NCBI RefSeq assembly: GCF_003148475.1
Contig: NZ_QGGG01000002.1
Coordinates: 16,171-80,170, forward strand
Length of the DNA stretch: 64,000 nucleotides
Reading direction: 5' to 3'
Source of the DNA: Pseudaminobacter salicylatoxidans
Lineage (GTDB): Bacteria > Pseudomonadota > Alphaproteobacteria > Rhizobiales > Rhizobiaceae
This document shows, piece after piece, positions 1 through 20,655 of this stretch (position 1 is the stretch's first letter; every line of letters starts with the position of its first letter). The position numbers and the translations under genes are program-made. The notes below the pieces were generated by a model. The model did no database searches. It had not been told where the DNA came from and worked only from the letters and a program-made list of their open reading frames with translations.

Positions 1-4
1 TACA

Positions 5-1180
<1,176 letters not shown>

Positions 1181-1181
1181 T

Positions 1182-1230
1182 CGGTACGGACAACCTCGGC
1201 GCCGGCGTCGTCGTGAGCATCGCCGGGTAA
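1182..1230 (+). pseudogene. Fossil 3' end of a tuf gene
   Basis: Just past the stop of the first tuf gene lies a second, untranslated copy of a tuf 3' end. Bases 1196-1221 match the end of the other tuf copy (about 19464-19489) without change, and the last few bases through a TAA at 1228-1230 differ at only two places. The live gene ends instead with differently coded but synonymous codons (1144-1180). This looks like the scar of a recombination or conversion event that replaced the gene end and left the old one behind. Confidence 0.8.
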
Positions 1231-1252
1231 GCTGACAAGCTTTCAGCTTTCG

Positions 1253-1281
1253 GAAAGGGCGGCTTTGGCCGCCCTTTCTGT
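1253..1281 (+). terminator. Rho-independent terminator after tuf copy 1
   Basis: An 11-bp perfect stem (1253-1263 with 1268-1277, G+C-rich centre, loop TTTG) whose 3' arm ends in CCCTTTC and runs into TGTTGT. It should end the tuf transcript. The rest of the gap to the tRNA (1282-1506) shows nothing I can name. Confidence 0.75.
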
Positions 1282-1506
1282 TGTCCGCAAGGACCTGTAA
1301 GCGGACGTGTTGATTCCCCTCCCGGATTGAAATTCGGGGGTGTGCACCCCAAATATCCTGTCCATATCGGGCGGCTGGTCGTGAGGTTGATTGCGCGCCA
1401 GGACCGTAGACGCCACGCCCCTGACGATGGATGTGAAAAACATGCGCGAGAAAGTGCTGTCGGCACTTGAAACGCCGCACGCTTTATGAAATGAAGCAGC
1501 CGCGTT

Positions 1507-1582
<76 letters not shown>

Positions 1583-1678
1583 GCGCATAGTATGGAATGT
1601 GTTGTCGATATAGCCGTTGCCGGTACGATTGGATGGTGCCGACAAAAGGCGTTTGGCAAGTAAGACGGGTTTAGGCAC

Positions 1679-1707
1679 TTGCGTGTGTTCGGAATCAGTC
1701 TTATGTA
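1679..1707 (+). promoter_or_regulatory. Possible sigma-70 promoter for secE-nusG
   Basis: TTGCGT at 1679-1684 and TATGTA at 1702-1707 are separated by 17 bp, about 175 bp before secE. I found it by eye. It is the best match in the 299-bp gap between the tRNA and secE, which otherwise shows no feature. Confidence 0.4.
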
Positions 1708-1881
1708 GACACAACAGACACGCGGCGCGTGGAGCTGGAGAGCCGGCTTTACGCGCCTCAAATGCATGGGCGGAATAGGCGGGCTGATTCGCGCCGGCCA
1801 CCGTAACCAGGCAAGGCAACTCCCGGCCAACGGGAACATCCAGGGGATCCGGCTTCCGGGTCTTTGAAAGCAGAGCGGCAG

Positions 1882-2085
1882 ATGGCGTCAAAAACCACCA
1901 ATCCCTTTACCTTCTTCCAGCAGGTCAGGTCGGAGACGGCGAAGGTTACGTGGCCCTCTCGGCGCGAGACGTTGATCTCGACGGTTATGGTGATTGCCTT
2001 TGCGGTCATCGCGATGATCTTCTTTTTTGCTGCCGATCAGTTGATGTCTTACGCAATCGGCTTGCTGCTCGGCATCGGCCGCTGA
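1882..2085 (+). CDS. secE: Preprotein translocase subunit SecE
   Basis: Small essential subunit of the SecYEG channel that clamps SecY in the inner membrane. The 67-residue product is the short, single-span form normal in alphaproteobacteria. It has a soluble N-terminal part with the family signature KVTWPSRRE (about 22-30) and one membrane segment (about 33-58). The open frame extends upstream to 1864, but the ATG at 1882 gives the usual MASKTTNPF start. nusG follows after 28 bp in one transcription unit. Confidence 0.95.
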   Translation: MASKTTNPFTFFQQVRSETAKVTWPSRRETLISTVMVIAFAVIAMIFFFAADQLMSYAIGLLLGIGR

Positions 2086-2113
2086 ACATCGGCGAATACG
2101 GAGAAGTCTTGCA

Positions 2114-2641
2114 ATGACCGCGCGTTGGTACATCGTCCACGCTTACTCGAACTTCGAAAAGAAGGTTGCCGAGGATATCGAGCACAAGGCCAGGCAGAAG
2201 GGCCTGACGGATCAGATCGAGCAGATCGTGGTCCCGACCGAGAAGGTCGTCGAAGTGCGTCGCGGTCGCAAGGTTGATGCCGAGCGCAAGTTTTTCCCCG
2301 GTTATGTGCTGCTCAAGGCGAACCTCAGTGACGCGGTATTCAGCCTTGTGAAGAACACGCCGAAGGTGACTGGTTTCCTTGGTGATTCGAAGCCGGTTCC
2401 GATCACCGAGAGCGAGGCGCAGCGCATCCTGAGTCAGGTCCAGGAAGGTGTCGAGCGGCCGAAGCCCTCCGTCACTTTCGAGGTTGGCGAGCAGGTTCGC
2501 GTCTCGGATGGCCCCTTCGCCTCCTTCAATGGTTTCGTCCAGGAAGTGGACGAGGAGCGCGCTCGCCTCAAGGTGGAAGTGTCGATCTTCGGGCGCGCTG
2601 TGCCTGTCGATCTCGAATTCGGTCAGGTCGAGAAGGGCTGA
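2114..2641 (+). CDS. nusG: Transcription termination/antitermination factor NusG
   Basis: RNA polymerase-associated factor that affects pausing, Rho-dependent termination and transcription-translation coupling. The 175-residue protein shows the NGN domain (WYIVHAYSNFEKKVAEDI near the N-terminus, then FFPGYVLLKA) and a C-terminal KOW domain (about 121-175, with VRVSDGPFASFNGFVQEVD). Length and domain order are standard. It is cotranscribed with secE and precedes the L11 operon by 158 bp. Confidence 0.97.
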   Translation: MTARWYIVHAYSNFEKKVAEDIEHKARQKGLTDQIEQIVVPTEKVVEVRRGRKVDAERKFFPGYVLLKANLSDAVFSLVKNTPKVTGFLGDSKPVPITESEAQRILSQVQEGVERPKPSVTFEVGEQVRVSDGPFASFNGFVQEVDEERARLKVEVSIFGRAVPVDLEFGQVEKG

Positions 2642-2761
2642 TCCGAAAAGCCGTGCGCCCGATGGCGTGCGGTGGCGACGGGCGGTGCCTGTCGTCGAAA
2701 CGGGTGGGAGGATCTTGCGGCTCTAGCCGGCCGTGATCATCCGGACCACCAGGCTGCAACC

Positions 2762-2777
2762 GCCGGAGCGATCCGGC
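2762..2777 (+). other. GNRA-capped hairpin before rplK
   Basis: A 6-bp stem GCCGGA/TCCGGC closed by a GCGA tetraloop lies 22 bases before the rplK start, with no T-run. The same capped core recurs in the rpoC and glnA terminators. It may affect mRNA processing or ribosome loading. The role is inference. Confidence 0.35.
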
Positions 2778-2799
2778 TCTAAGACAAGGCAGACAGAGT

Positions 2800-3228
2800 A
2801 TGGCTAAGAAAATTGCAGGCCAGCTCAAGCTTCAGGTCCCTGCGGGTTCGGCGACGCCGTCGCCCCCGATCGGTCCTGCGCTTGGTCAGCGTGGCATCAA
2901 CATCATGGAATTCTGCAAGGCGTTCAACGCGCAGTCGCAGGAAATGGAAAAGGGATCGCCGATTCCGGTGGTGATCACCTACTATCAGGACAAGTCGTTC
3001 ACCTTCGTCATGAAGACGCCGCCGGTGACCTACTTCCTGAAGAAGGCCACCAATCTGAAGTCGGGCTCCAAGGAGCCGGGCAAGGCCAAGGCTGGCCAGA
3101 TCAGCCGCGACAAGGTGCGCGAGATCGCCGAAGCCAAGATGAAGGACCTGAACGCCAACGACGTGGAAGCGGCGATGCGTATGGTCGAAGGTTCCGCCCG
3201 TTCGATGGGCCTGGAAGTGGTGGGCTGA
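2800..3228 (+). CDS. rplK: 50S ribosomal protein L11
   Basis: Part of the GTPase-associated centre on 23S rRNA, where it contacts EF-G and, in stringent control, RelA-type enzymes. The 142-residue product has the N-terminal domain with the conserved [11 protein letters not shown] loop and the C-terminal rRNA-binding domain. It is followed after 4 bp by rplA, the conserved pair whose L1 product represses its own mRNA in E. coli. I see no clear L1-binding mimic here. Confidence 0.98.
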   Translation: MAKKIAGQLKLQVPAGSATPSPPIGPALGQRGINIMEFCKAFNAQSQEMEKGSPIPVVITYYQDKSFTFVMKTPPVTYFLKKATNLKSGSKEPGKAKAGQISRDKVREIAEAKMKDLNANDVEAAMRMVEGSARSMGLEVVG

Positions 3229-3232
3229 GACG

Positions 3233-3931
3233 ATGGCAAAGATTGGTAAGCGCGTAGTCAAGTCCCGCGAGGGCATCGACGTCAATAAGGCTTATTCGCT
3301 GGATGAGGCGATCAAGATCCTGAAGGATCGTTCGTCGGTCAAGTTCGACGAGACCATCGAAGTCGCCATGAATCTGGGTGTCGATCCGCGTCACGCCGAC
3401 CAGATGGTCCGCGGCGTCGTCAACCTGCCGAACGGCACGGGCCGCACGGTTCGCGTCGCGGTGTTCGCCAAGGATGCGAAGGCTGATGAAGCCCGCGCCG
3501 CCGGCGCCGACATCGTGGGTGCGGAAGACCTGGTGGAGATCGTCCAGAAGGGCGAGATCAATTTCGATCGCTGCATCGCCACCCCGGACATGATGCCGCT
3601 GGTCGGTCGTCTCGGTAAGGTTCTCGGCCCGCGCGGCATGATGCCGAACCCGAAGGTCGGCACCGTCACCACCGATGTTGCCGCAGCCGTCAAGGCTTCC
3701 AAGGGCGGTGCGGTCGAGTTCCGCGTGGAAAAGGCCGGTATCGTCCATGGCGGCGTCGGCAAGATCTCCTTCGACGCCAAGGCGCTGGAAGAGAACGTCC
3801 GCGCCTTCGCTGATGCGGTCAACAAGGCCAAGCCGACGGGCGCCAAGGGCGTCTACGTCAAGAAGGTTTCGCTGACCTCGACCATGGGCCCCGGCCTCAA
3901 GGTCGACCTGTCGACGCTGGCTACGGCCTGA
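3233..3931 (+). CDS. rplA: 50S ribosomal protein L1
   Basis: Forms the L1 stalk that moves deacylated tRNA out of the E site. In E. coli it is also the translational repressor of the rplKA message. The 232-residue length is typical. The conserved segment [15 protein letters not shown] sits near residues 130-145. The start lies 4 bp behind rplK, so translation is probably coupled. Confidence 0.98.
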   Translation: MAKIGKRVVKSREGIDVNKAYSLDEAIKILKDRSSVKFDETIEVAMNLGVDPRHADQMVRGVVNLPNGTGRTVRVAVFAKDAKADEARAAGADIVGAEDLVEIVQKGEINFDRCIATPDMMPLVGRLGKVLGPRGMMPNPKVGTVTTDVAAAVKASKGGAVEFRVEKAGIVHGGVGKISFDAKALEENVRAFADAVNKAKPTGAKGVYVKKVSLTSTMGPGLKVDLSTLATA

Positions 3932-3939
3932 TCATTCAA

Positions 3940-3968
3940 GAGGATCGGGCGCTTCCAGCCCGATCCTC
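3940..3968 (+). other. Strong hairpin after rplA
   Basis: A perfect 11-bp stem (GAGGATCGGGC with GCCCGATCCTC, 7-base loop) begins 8 bases after the rplA stop. No T-run follows, so it looks more like an mRNA 3'-end stabiliser, processing site or partial terminator than a full terminator. Confidence 0.55.
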
Positions 3969-4130
3969 AACCAATTCCGGACCTTCGGGTCCGGAACCCG
4001 GAAGCAGCATACGCTTCCGGTTATCCTGTCCGAGATTGCAGGCGGCTCGCCTTAATTCATATGAGCCTGCATGAGACGGGTGAAGACCCGACAACGGAGC
4101 GCATGCTCCAATGAAAGGTTCGAACCGTGT

Positions 4131-4237
4131 TTGCCTTTTGCTTATGCCGGCCTGGCCGGATGGTGAAAGGGGGCAGGATCCTCGAGCGCCGTTCGGGAGA
4201 TCCGGAAATTCTGGATGTCCTGCCCGGCAAAAGGCAA
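4131..4237 (+). promoter_or_regulatory. L10-type mRNA leader of rplJL
   Basis: The 350-bp gap between rplA and rplJ holds a nested fold just before rplJ. An outer 11-bp helix pairs 4131-4141 with 4227-4237 (TTGCCTTTTGC/GCAAAAGGCAA). An inner 8-bp helix pairs 4171-4178 with 4218-4225 (GGGCAGGA/TCCTGCCC), with a further small stem between. This position and shape fit the ribosomal protein L10 leader, where L10(L12)4 binds the mRNA and lowers its own translation. The pairing is read directly; the assignment to the Rfam L10 leader class is inference. Confidence 0.7.
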
Positions 4238-4281
4238 CCCGGCAGTTATCCGCAAGGATGGCTGTCAACTGGAGATAGGCA

Positions 4282-4800
4282 GTGGATAGAGCGGAAAAAC
4301 GCGAGCTCGTCACGCATCTGAACGAAGCGTTCTCGAACGCCGGTTCGGTCGTCGTGGCCCACTATGCTGGTATCACCGTCGCGCAGATGAACGATCTTCG
4401 TTCGAAGATGCGCGCAGCCGGTGGCACCGTCAAAGTCGCGAAGAACCGCCTCGCCAAGATCGCTCTTCAGGGCACGGAATCCGAAAGCATTCAGGACCTG
4501 TTCACCGGACAGACCCTGATCGCCTATTCGGAGGATCCGGTTGTCGCACCGAAGATCGCGTCCGAATTCGCCAAGGGCAATGACAAGCTTGTCATTCTCG
4601 GCGGCGCAATGGGCTCGACCTCGCTCGACGCAGAAGGCGTCAAGGCTCTCGCAAGCCTGCCGTCGCTCGACGAGCTGCGTGCACGTCTGGTCGGTATGAT
4701 CAGCACGCCTGCAACCCGGATCGCCCAGGTCGTCAACGCACCGGCAGGTCAGCTTGCCCGCGTGTTCGGCGCCTACGCCCGGAAGGACGAGGCGGCATGA
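4282..4800 (+). CDS. rplJ: 50S ribosomal protein L10
   Basis: Anchors the L7/L12 dimers to the ribosomal stalk base. The 172-residue product begins [10 protein letters not shown] at a GTG codon. GGAG at 4271-4274 lies 7 bases upstream and supports this start. The C-terminal helix ([18 protein letters not shown]) is the L12-docking segment. rplL follows after 54 bp. The folded leader upstream suggests autogenous control. Confidence 0.97.
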   Translation: MDRAEKRELVTHLNEAFSNAGSVVVAHYAGITVAQMNDLRSKMRAAGGTVKVAKNRLAKIALQGTESESIQDLFTGQTLIAYSEDPVVAPKIASEFAKGNDKLVILGGAMGSTSLDAEGVKALASLPSLDELRARLVGMISTPATRIAQVVNAPAGQLARVFGAYARKDEAA

Positions 4801-4854
4801 GGCCGTTCCTCGCTGTCATCAACAACTGTTCGAACTTTTTGAAGGAAATGAAAA

Positions 4855-5232
<378 letters not shown>

Positions 5233-5246
5233 GCGTTACGCTTGCT

Positions 5247-5387
5247 GGCGGACGGTATTGCCGTCCGCCGGTTCGCCCAAGCGGCGTAGCGCACTAGTTA
5301 TTGGAAACCTCTTTCCTGAGGGCCGCGGAACGGCTTTCAGGAAACGGGTTTTCACCCGTTTCAGATGGACCGCCGGGCAGGGCGGTC
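5247..5387 (+). promoter_or_regulatory. Three hairpins between rplL and rpoB
   Basis: The rplL-rpoB gap carries three stems in a row. The first is 5247-5269 (9 bp, GGCGGACGG/CCGTCCGCC). The second is 5341-5362 (9 bp, GAAACGGGT/ACCCGTTTC, TTTC loop). The third is 5368-5387 (7 bp, GACCGCC/GGCGGTC). None has a T-run. In E. coli this gap holds a partial terminator and an RNase III site that set the ratio of ribosomal protein to polymerase mRNA. A similar job is plausible here but not shown. Confidence 0.55.
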
Positions 5388-5441
5388 GGACGTTGCAAGG
5401 CGCGAGAGGCCGCGCCCCAAGAAAGGCAGCAAGGAGCGATG

Positions 5442-9581
<4,140 letters not shown>

Positions 9582-9592
9582 GGACCAGGCCC

Positions 9593-9618
9593 GCCGCGGA
9601 GCTTTTCGGCTCCGCGGC
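9593..9618 (+). other. Hairpin between rpoB and rpoC
   Basis: A 10-bp stem (GCCGCGGAGC/GCTCCGCGGC) with a TTTTCG loop starts 12 bases after the rpoB stop. There is no T-run after it, so it is unlikely to end transcription. An mRNA stability or processing role is possible. Confidence 0.5.
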
Positions 9619-9764
9619 GCAGCCATCGGAATTCAGGCTGGATCGACCGGCCGTATGCATGGATCCGGTGACGCCAACGAAGCGGCGGCGTTCGGGCGGA
9701 TCGCCAGGGGCTTCACGCCCGCAATATTTCGACTGGGGCCCTGGGTCCCGAGAAGGAGAACGAC

Positions 9765-13961
<4,197 letters not shown>

Positions 13962-13988
13962 GCCTGCGCAGGGAAAATGAAAGAAGAA

Positions 13989-14025
13989 GGCCGCCGGAGC
14001 GATCCGGTGGCCTTTTTGTCTTTTT
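13989..14025 (+). terminator. Rho-independent terminator of the rpoBC operon
   Basis: A 10-bp stem with one G-U pair (13989-13998 with 14003-14012) is capped by GCGA and followed by TTTTTGTCTTTTT. It lies 27 bases after the rpoC stop. Confidence 0.92.
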
Positions 14026-14265
14026 ATATAGTTTTTATGGTGTTTCGCCTGTTTCGGAGGCAAAGCCCCCCGAATGGGGGATGTTCGGCGCGGCTCGGGT
14101 TGGTAGTGTAAGCAAGGCTTATCCAGGCTGCGGGCAGGGTTCAGCGGGCGGGGGCCTGCACCCTTACTACGCTATCGGGACCATGCCACCGGGATGGACC
14201 GATAGTTCTGGAATCTCTCGACTACGCGGGTCGATGGCGGCAACAATCCGCTCATACCGCGCTTT

Positions 14266-14305
14266 GACCGCCCGGTTGTGCCCCATCCGGGCGGTCCTTT
14301 TCATT
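14266..14305 (+). terminator. Orphan plus-strand terminator
   Basis: A perfect 10-bp stem (GACCGCCCGG at 14266-14275 with CCGGGCGGTC at 14287-14296) is followed by CTTTTCATTT. The T-rich side is only on the plus strand. The rpoBC operon already ends at 14025 and no convincing gene lies between. It is therefore either a back-up terminator or the end of an unrecognised small RNA between about 14030 and 14300. The rest of the 13962-14476 gap shows no gene. Confidence 0.6.
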
Positions 14306-14476
14306 TCATTCGCCTTGGGAAAATCGAGGGGCCCGGCCTTGCGGACGGGTCCGGAAGGCGGGCGGGATAATCTGAGCGCGACCCTGAAAGGGCGGGCGCA
14401 ACAGCGGAACCGGTTTTCTGAAAAAGGTCTTGCCGCAACAATCAGGCCGTACGGCGCCCGGAGGCGCCGTCGCATT

Positions 14477-14758
14477 CTAGAAGTCTTCCCTGAACGTGAC
14501 GATCGAAACCTCGCCTTCAAGTGCGCCCTGATAGGCAGAGATGTGCGGCTCGTCGTCGGGGTCGCCCTGCATGTCGCCGATCTGGTCGAGTTCGGCTTCG
14601 GCATAGCCCTCCTTGGCCAGCGCCTCGAGCGCCTGCCGAACGGCCGAGTCGTCATCGGGGGCGACGAGCATGACGTGTACGCCTTCCGACTCACCACCCT
14701 TTTTGCGCCAGACCCGACCGGTGATGATGGTTACCGGACGCTCTTCGTTGTCGTTCAT
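14477..14758 (-). CDS. Conserved hypothetical protein, 93 aa
   Basis: I do not recognise a named family. The protein is small and acidic (many D/E in the second half), without membrane segment or signal peptide. It starts MNDNEERPVTIITGRVWRKK and shows an alternating alpha/beta pattern. AAGGAA seven bases before the ATG at 14758 supports this start; the longer frame begins at a TTG without such support. The gene is the only minus-strand gene in the first 42 kb and splits the rpoBC and str operons. Its coding sequence has a codon pattern like its neighbours, so it is probably real. A weak hairpin (about 14454-14472) follows its stop. Confidence 0.65.
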   Translation of the reverse strand: MNDNEERPVTIITGRVWRKKGGESEGVHVMLVAPDDDSAVRQALEALAKEGYAEAELDQIGDMQGDPDDEPHISAYQGALEGEVSIVTFREDF

Positions 14759-14956
14759 GACGTGATTCCTTGCGTTCAAGGCCTGAACTGCCTAATTGAC
14801 ACGTGTTGCCCGACTTTTGGCATGAAGCGAGGGCAGGGGACAGCCAAAACAGCGTCACTTTCCGTTTCGCACCTGCGAAATGACGAAATAATCTGTCGTG
14901 GCGGCCTGTCAGGACGCGAAAGCGCGTCTTCGTTAACGTTTTAAGGGGGCTCGGGG

Positions 14957-14985
14957 TTGACGGCAGCCGTGGTTACGCGTATTAG
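14957..14985 (+). promoter_or_regulatory. Sigma-70 promoter of the str operon
   Basis: TTGACG (14957-14962), a 17-bp spacer and TATTAG (14980-14985) form a near-consensus promoter. This leaves a long leader of about 240 bases before rpsL. The remaining parts of the 14759-15233 gap show no gene. Confidence 0.7.
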
Positions 14986-15233
14986 CCCCCTCGTCTGAAC
15001 CCATGTGAGGTCTGGCTTTCCGGTGCGTCGCGTGCTGGAGTTTGCCTCAAACAAGGTTCGTTTTACGAGCGCATACACATTTCCGGCATGCACGAAGCGT
15101 CAAGGCTTCCTCTGCTTTTTGTTCGGGTGCACCGCGAAGATGGCGGCTTGTGGCCCGAATTTGCGTATGGGAATGACGCTTGGAGCCGCCCGTGAATGGG
15201 CTCGAGACACGAATTGAGAGACAAGAGGGTTTA

Positions 15234-15605
15234 ATGCCTACCGTCAACCAGCTGATCCGCAAGCCGCGCATTGCGCCGGTGAAGCGCAATAAGGTTCCGG
15301 CCATGCAGGCCAATCCGCAGAAGCGGGGCGTCTGCACGCGCGTCTACACGACGACGCCGAAGAAGCCGAACTCGGCGCTGCGCAAGGTCGCGAAGATTCG
15401 CCTGACCAACGGCTTTGAGGTGATTGGCTACATTCCGGGTGAGGGTCACAACCTTCAGGAGCACTCCGTGGTCATGATCCGCGGCGGTCGCGTCAAGGAC
15501 CTTCCGGGTGTTCGCTATCACATCATCCGTGGCGTTCTCGATACCCAGGGTGTGAAGAACCGCAAGCAGCGTCGTTCGAAGTACGGCGCCAAGCGTCCGA
15601 AATAA
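15234..15605 (+). CDS. rpsL: 30S ribosomal protein S12
   Basis: Decoding-centre protein. The start at 15234 ([12 protein letters not shown]) is the family start; the frame runs further upstream but without support. The product has 123 residues. Lysines 43 and 88, the positions whose change gives streptomycin resistance in other bacteria, are both present, so the gene reads as the sensitive form. It is first in the str operon, 60 bp before rpsG. Confidence 0.98.
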   Translation: MPTVNQLIRKPRIAPVKRNKVPAMQANPQKRGVCTRVYTTTPKKPNSALRKVAKIRLTNGFEVIGYIPGEGHNLQEHSVVMIRGGRVKDLPGVRYHIIRGVLDTQGVKNRKQRRSKYGAKRPK

Positions 15606-15653
15606 GGTTTATCGGCTTCGGCGCACTGTAGTCGCGTCGAGCTTCGAAGTTGA

Positions 15654-16136
<483 letters not shown>

Positions 16137-16166
16137 GCGCGACAGAACGACTGAGAGGCACCTTCC

Positions 16167-18257
16167 ATGGCCCGCGAATACATACTCGAAGACTACCGTA
16201 ACTTCGGCATCATGGCGCATATCGACGCCGGTAAGACGACGACGACGGAGCGTATCCTTTACTACACCGGCAAGTCCCACAAGCTGGGCGAGACCCATGA
16301 GGGCTCGGCCACGATGGACTGGATGGAGCAGGAGCAGGAACGCGGCATCACGATCACGTCGGCTGCCACGACGACCTTCTGGAAGGGCCGCAACGGCGAG
16401 ACCTATCGCTTCAACATCATCGACACGCCCGGTCACGTCGATTTCACCATCGAGGTGGAGCGTTCGCTGCGCGTGCTCGACGGCGCCATTGCCCTGCTCG
16501 ACTCCAATGCCGGCGTCGAGCCGCAGACCGAAACCGTCTGGCGTCAGGCTGAGAAGTATCATGTCCCGCGCATGATCTTCTGCAACAAGATGGATAAGAT
16601 CGGCGCCGACTTCTATCGCTGCCTGGACATGATCAAGTCGCGCCTCGGTGCGATCCCGGTCGCCATGCAGCTTCCGATCGGCGCGGAAAGCGACTTCAAG
16701 GGCGTCATCGACCTGATCGAGATGAAGGCGCTGGTGTGGCGCGACGAGGCCCTGGGTGCGTCCTGGGATGTTGTCGAGATTCCCGAGGATCTGAAGGCCA
16801 AGGCTGAAGAGTACCGCGAGAAGCTTATCGAGACCGCTGTCGAGATGGACGAAGCGGCCATGGAGGCCTACCTCGAGGGCGACCTGCCGGACAACGACAA
16901 GATTCGCGAGCTGATCCGCAAGGGCACCATCGCCGTCAAATTCCACCCGGTCTATTGCGGCACCGCCTTCAAGAACAAGGGCGTGCAGCCGCTGCTCGAC
17001 GCCGTCGTCGACTTCCTGCCGGCTCCGAACGAAGTTCCGGACATCAAGGGCATCGACCCGAAGACCGAAGCCGAGACGACCCGCAAGTCGTCGGATGACG
17101 AGCCGCTCTCGATGCTGGCGTTCAAGATCATGAACGACCCGTTCGTTGGTTCGCTCACCTTCTGCCGCATCTACTCGGGCAAGCTGACCAAGGGCATGTC
17201 CCTCGAGAACACCGTGAAGGGCAAGAAGGAGCGCATCGGCCGTATGCTGCAGATGCACTCGAATTCCCGTGAGGACATCGAGGAAGCCTTCGCTGGCGAC
17301 ATCGTGGCGCTCGCCGGTCTCAAGGAGACCACCACCGGCGACACGCTGTGCGACCCGCTGAAGCCGGTTATCCTGGAGCGCATGGAGTTCCCCGATCCGG
17401 TCATTCAGATTGCGATCGAGCCGAAGACCAAGGCCGACCAGGAAAAAATGGGCCTCGCGCTCAACCGCCTGGCCGCGGAGGATCCGTCCTTCCGCGTCAA
17501 GTCGGACGAAGAGTCGGGTCAGACCATCATCGCCGGCATGGGCGAACTGCACCTCGACATCATCGTCGACCGCATGAAGCGCGAGTTCAAGGTCGAGGCG
17601 AATGTCGGTGCGCCGCAGGTTGCCTACCGCGAAACCATCACGCGCTCGTTCGAACAGGACTACACCCACAAGAAGCAGACCGGCGGTACGGGTCAGTTCG
17701 CTCGCGTCAAGATCGTGTTCGAGCCGAACGCCGAGAGCGAAGATTTCGTGTTCGAGTCCAAGATCGTCGGCGGTGCTGTTCCGAAGGAATACATCCCGGG
17801 CGTGGACAAGGGTATCCGCAGCGTTCTGAGCTCCGGCCCGTTCGCAGGCTTCCCGATGATCGGCGTCAAGGCGACGCTCATCGACGGTGCCTTCCACGAC
17901 GTCGACTCCTCGGTTCTGGCCTTCGAGATCGCCTCGCGTGCAGCGCTGCGTGAAGCCGCGCCCAAGCTGGGCGTCCAGCTTCTCGAGCCTGTCATGAAGG
18001 TCGAGGTCGTTACGCCGGAAGACTATGTCGGCAACGTGATCGGTGACCTGAACAGCCGTCGCGGCCAGATTCAGGGCCAGGAAAGCCGTGGTATCGCGGT
18101 TGTCGTCAACGCGATGGTGCCGCTGGCCAACATGTTCAAGTACGTGGACAGCCTGCGCTCGATGTCGCAGGGCCGCGCCCAGTATTCGATGACGTTCGAC
18201 CACTACGAGCCGGTTCCGACCGCAGTGGCTCAGGAAGTTCAGAAGAAATACGCGTAA
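16167..18257 (+). CDS. fusA: Elongation factor G
   Basis: GTPase that drives translocation and, with ribosome recycling factor, ribosome splitting. The 696-residue product has the P-loop AHIDAGKT at residues 17-24, the switch II sequence DTPGHVDF, the NKMD guanine-specificity motif, then domains II-V. Length and order are normal. It is followed by the second tuf gene after 65 bp. Confidence 0.98.
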   Translation: MAREYILEDYRNFGIMAHIDAGKTTTTERILYYTGKSHKLGETHEGSATMDWMEQEQERGITITSAATTTFWKGRNGETYRFNIIDTPGHVDFTIEVERSLRVLDGAIALLDSNAGVEPQTETVWRQAEKYHVPRMIFCNKMDKIGADFYRCLDMIKSRLGAIPVAMQLPIGAESDFKGVIDLIEMKALVWRDEALGASWDVVEIPEDLKAKAEEYREKLIETAVEMDEAAMEAYLEGDLPDNDKIRELIRKGTIAVKFHPVYCGTAFKNKGVQPLLDAVVDFLPAPNEVPDIKGIDPKTEAETTRKSSDDEPLSMLAFKIMNDPFVGSLTFCRIYSGKLTKGMSLENTVKGKKERIGRMLQMHSNSREDIEEAFAGDIVALAGLKETTTGDTLCDPLKPVILERMEFPDPVIQIAIEPKTKADQEKMGLALNRLAAEDPSFRVKSDEESGQTIIAGMGELHLDIIVDRMKREFKVEANVGAPQVAYRETITRSFEQDYTHKKQTGGTGQFARVKIVFEPNAESEDFVFESKIVGGAVPKEYIPGVDKGIRSVLSSGPFAGFPMIGVKATLIDGAFHDVDSSVLAFEIASRAALREAAPKLGVQLLEPVMKVEVVTPEDYVGNVIGDLNSRRGQIQGQESRGIAVVVNAMVPLANMFKYVDSLRSMSQGRAQYSMTFDHYEPVPTAVAQEVQKKYA

Positions 18258-18322
18258 TTCCGAGGAATTGCGTCGCACCTTAATTAAACGCCGTAACTGG
18301 CTGATAAGAATGGAGATTTCAC

Positions 18323-19498
<1,176 letters not shown>

Positions 19499-19517
19499 TT
19501 AGAATTAACCGATCTGT

Positions 19518-19541
19518 CGCGGGCGCGGAGAGACGCCCGCG
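19518..19541 (+). other. Hairpin at the str/S10 operon junction
   Basis: An 8-bp GC-only stem (CGCGGGCG/CGCCCGCG, 8-base loop) lies between tuf copy 2 and rpsJ, without a T-run. It marks the join of the two operons and may be a processing site or leader element. Confidence 0.45.
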
Positions 19542-19565
19542 CCGCGCCAGAACAAGGAAATGACG

Positions 19566-19874
19566 ATGAACGGACAGAATATCCGCATCCGCCTCAAAGC
19601 GTTCGATCACCGTGTGCTCGATGCTTCGACGCGCGAGATTGTGTCGACGGCCAAGCGCACCGGCGCCAATGTTCGTGGCCCCATTCCGCTGCCGACGCGG
19701 ATTGAGAAATTCACTGTCAACCGCTCGCCGCACGTCGACAAGAAGAGCCGCGAGCAGTTTGAGATGCGCACCCACAAGCGACTGCTTGATATCGTGGATC
19801 CGACCCCGCAGACGGTCGACGCTTTGATGAAGCTCGATCTGGCCGCCGGTGTCGACGTCGAGATCAAGCTCTAA
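19566..19874 (+). CDS. rpsJ: 30S ribosomal protein S10
   Basis: Small-subunit head protein that also acts as NusE in antitermination complexes. The 102-residue product begins [15 protein letters not shown]. The ATG at 19566 is preferred over 19560 because AAGGAA then lies 7 bases upstream. First gene of the S10 cluster. Confidence 0.98.
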   Translation: MNGQNIRIRLKAFDHRVLDASTREIVSTAKRTGANVRGPIPLPTRIEKFTVNRSPHVDKKSREQFEMRTHKRLLDIVDPTPQTVDALMKLDLAAGVDVEIKL

Positions 19875-19941
19875 GGCGAGTGAAAAGAGGCGTGGAGGGG
19901 CGAGAGCCCCGACAGGGAACTCTGAAAAGGAAATTGAACCG

Positions 19942-20655
19942 ATGCGTTCAGGTGTTATCGCACAGAAGTTGGGCATGACCCGCGTCTATAACGACGCCGG
20001 CGAGCATGTGCCCGTTACGGTTCTCCGCATGGAGAACTGCCAGGTCGTGGCGCAGCGCACGAAGGAAAAGAACGGCTACACCGCTGTTCAGCTCGGCGTT
20101 GGTCTGGCCAAGGTCAAGAACACGTCGAAGGCCATGCGCGGTCATTTCGCCGCTGCCTCCGTCGAGCCGAAGGCCAAGCTTGCCGAGTTCCGCGTGTCGG
20201 ACGAAAACATGCTCGACATCGGCGTCGAGATCACCGTCGACCACTTCGTCGCCGGCCAGAAGGTCGACGTGACGGGCACCTCGACCGGTAAGGGCTTCCA
20301 GGGTGTCATGAAGCGCCACAATTTCGGTGGCGGTCGTGCAACCCACGGTAACTCGCTGTCGCACCGCGTTCACGGTTCGACCGGCCAGCGCCAGGACCCC
20401 GGCAAGGTGTTCAAGGGCAAAAAGATGGCCGGTCACATGGGCGCCACCCGCGTCACCACGCAGAATGTCGAGGTCGTTTCCACCGACGCCGATCGTGGCC
20501 TGATCCTGATCCGCGGTGCCGTTCCGGGCACCAAGGGCGCCTGGATCCTGGTTCGCGACGCTGTCAAGGAAGCGCTTCCCGAGAACGCTCCGAAGCCGGC
20601 CGGCATGCGTGCCGCGCAGAAGAATGAAGCTTCGGCCAAGGAAGGAGCCGAATAA
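19942..20655 (+). CDS. rplC: 50S ribosomal protein L3
   Basis: Early assembly protein whose long loop reaches the peptidyl-transferase centre. The 237-residue product starts [16 protein letters not shown]; the frame extends upstream but lacks family similarity there. The loop segment [24 protein letters not shown] is intact (only the part through KVFKG quoted as motif: QDPGKVFKG). Its stop overlaps the rplD start by one base. Confidence 0.97.
   Translation: MRSGVIAQKLGMTRVYNDAGEHVPVTVLRMENCQVVAQRTKEKNGYTAVQLGVGLAKVKNTSKAMRGHFAAASVEPKAKLAEFRVSDENMLDIGVEITVDHFVAGQKVDVTGTSTGKGFQGVMKRHNFGGGRATHGNSLSHRVHGSTGQRQDPGKVFKGKKMAGHMGATRVTTQNVEVVSTDADRGLILIRGAVPGTKGAWILVRDAVKEALPENAPKPAGMRAAQKNEASAKEGAE

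Noticed and set aside
14081-14944. A 287-codon plus-strand frame after rpoC
   Set aside because: It runs through a terminator and over the opposite-strand 93-residue gene, which has a better start signal and normal composition.
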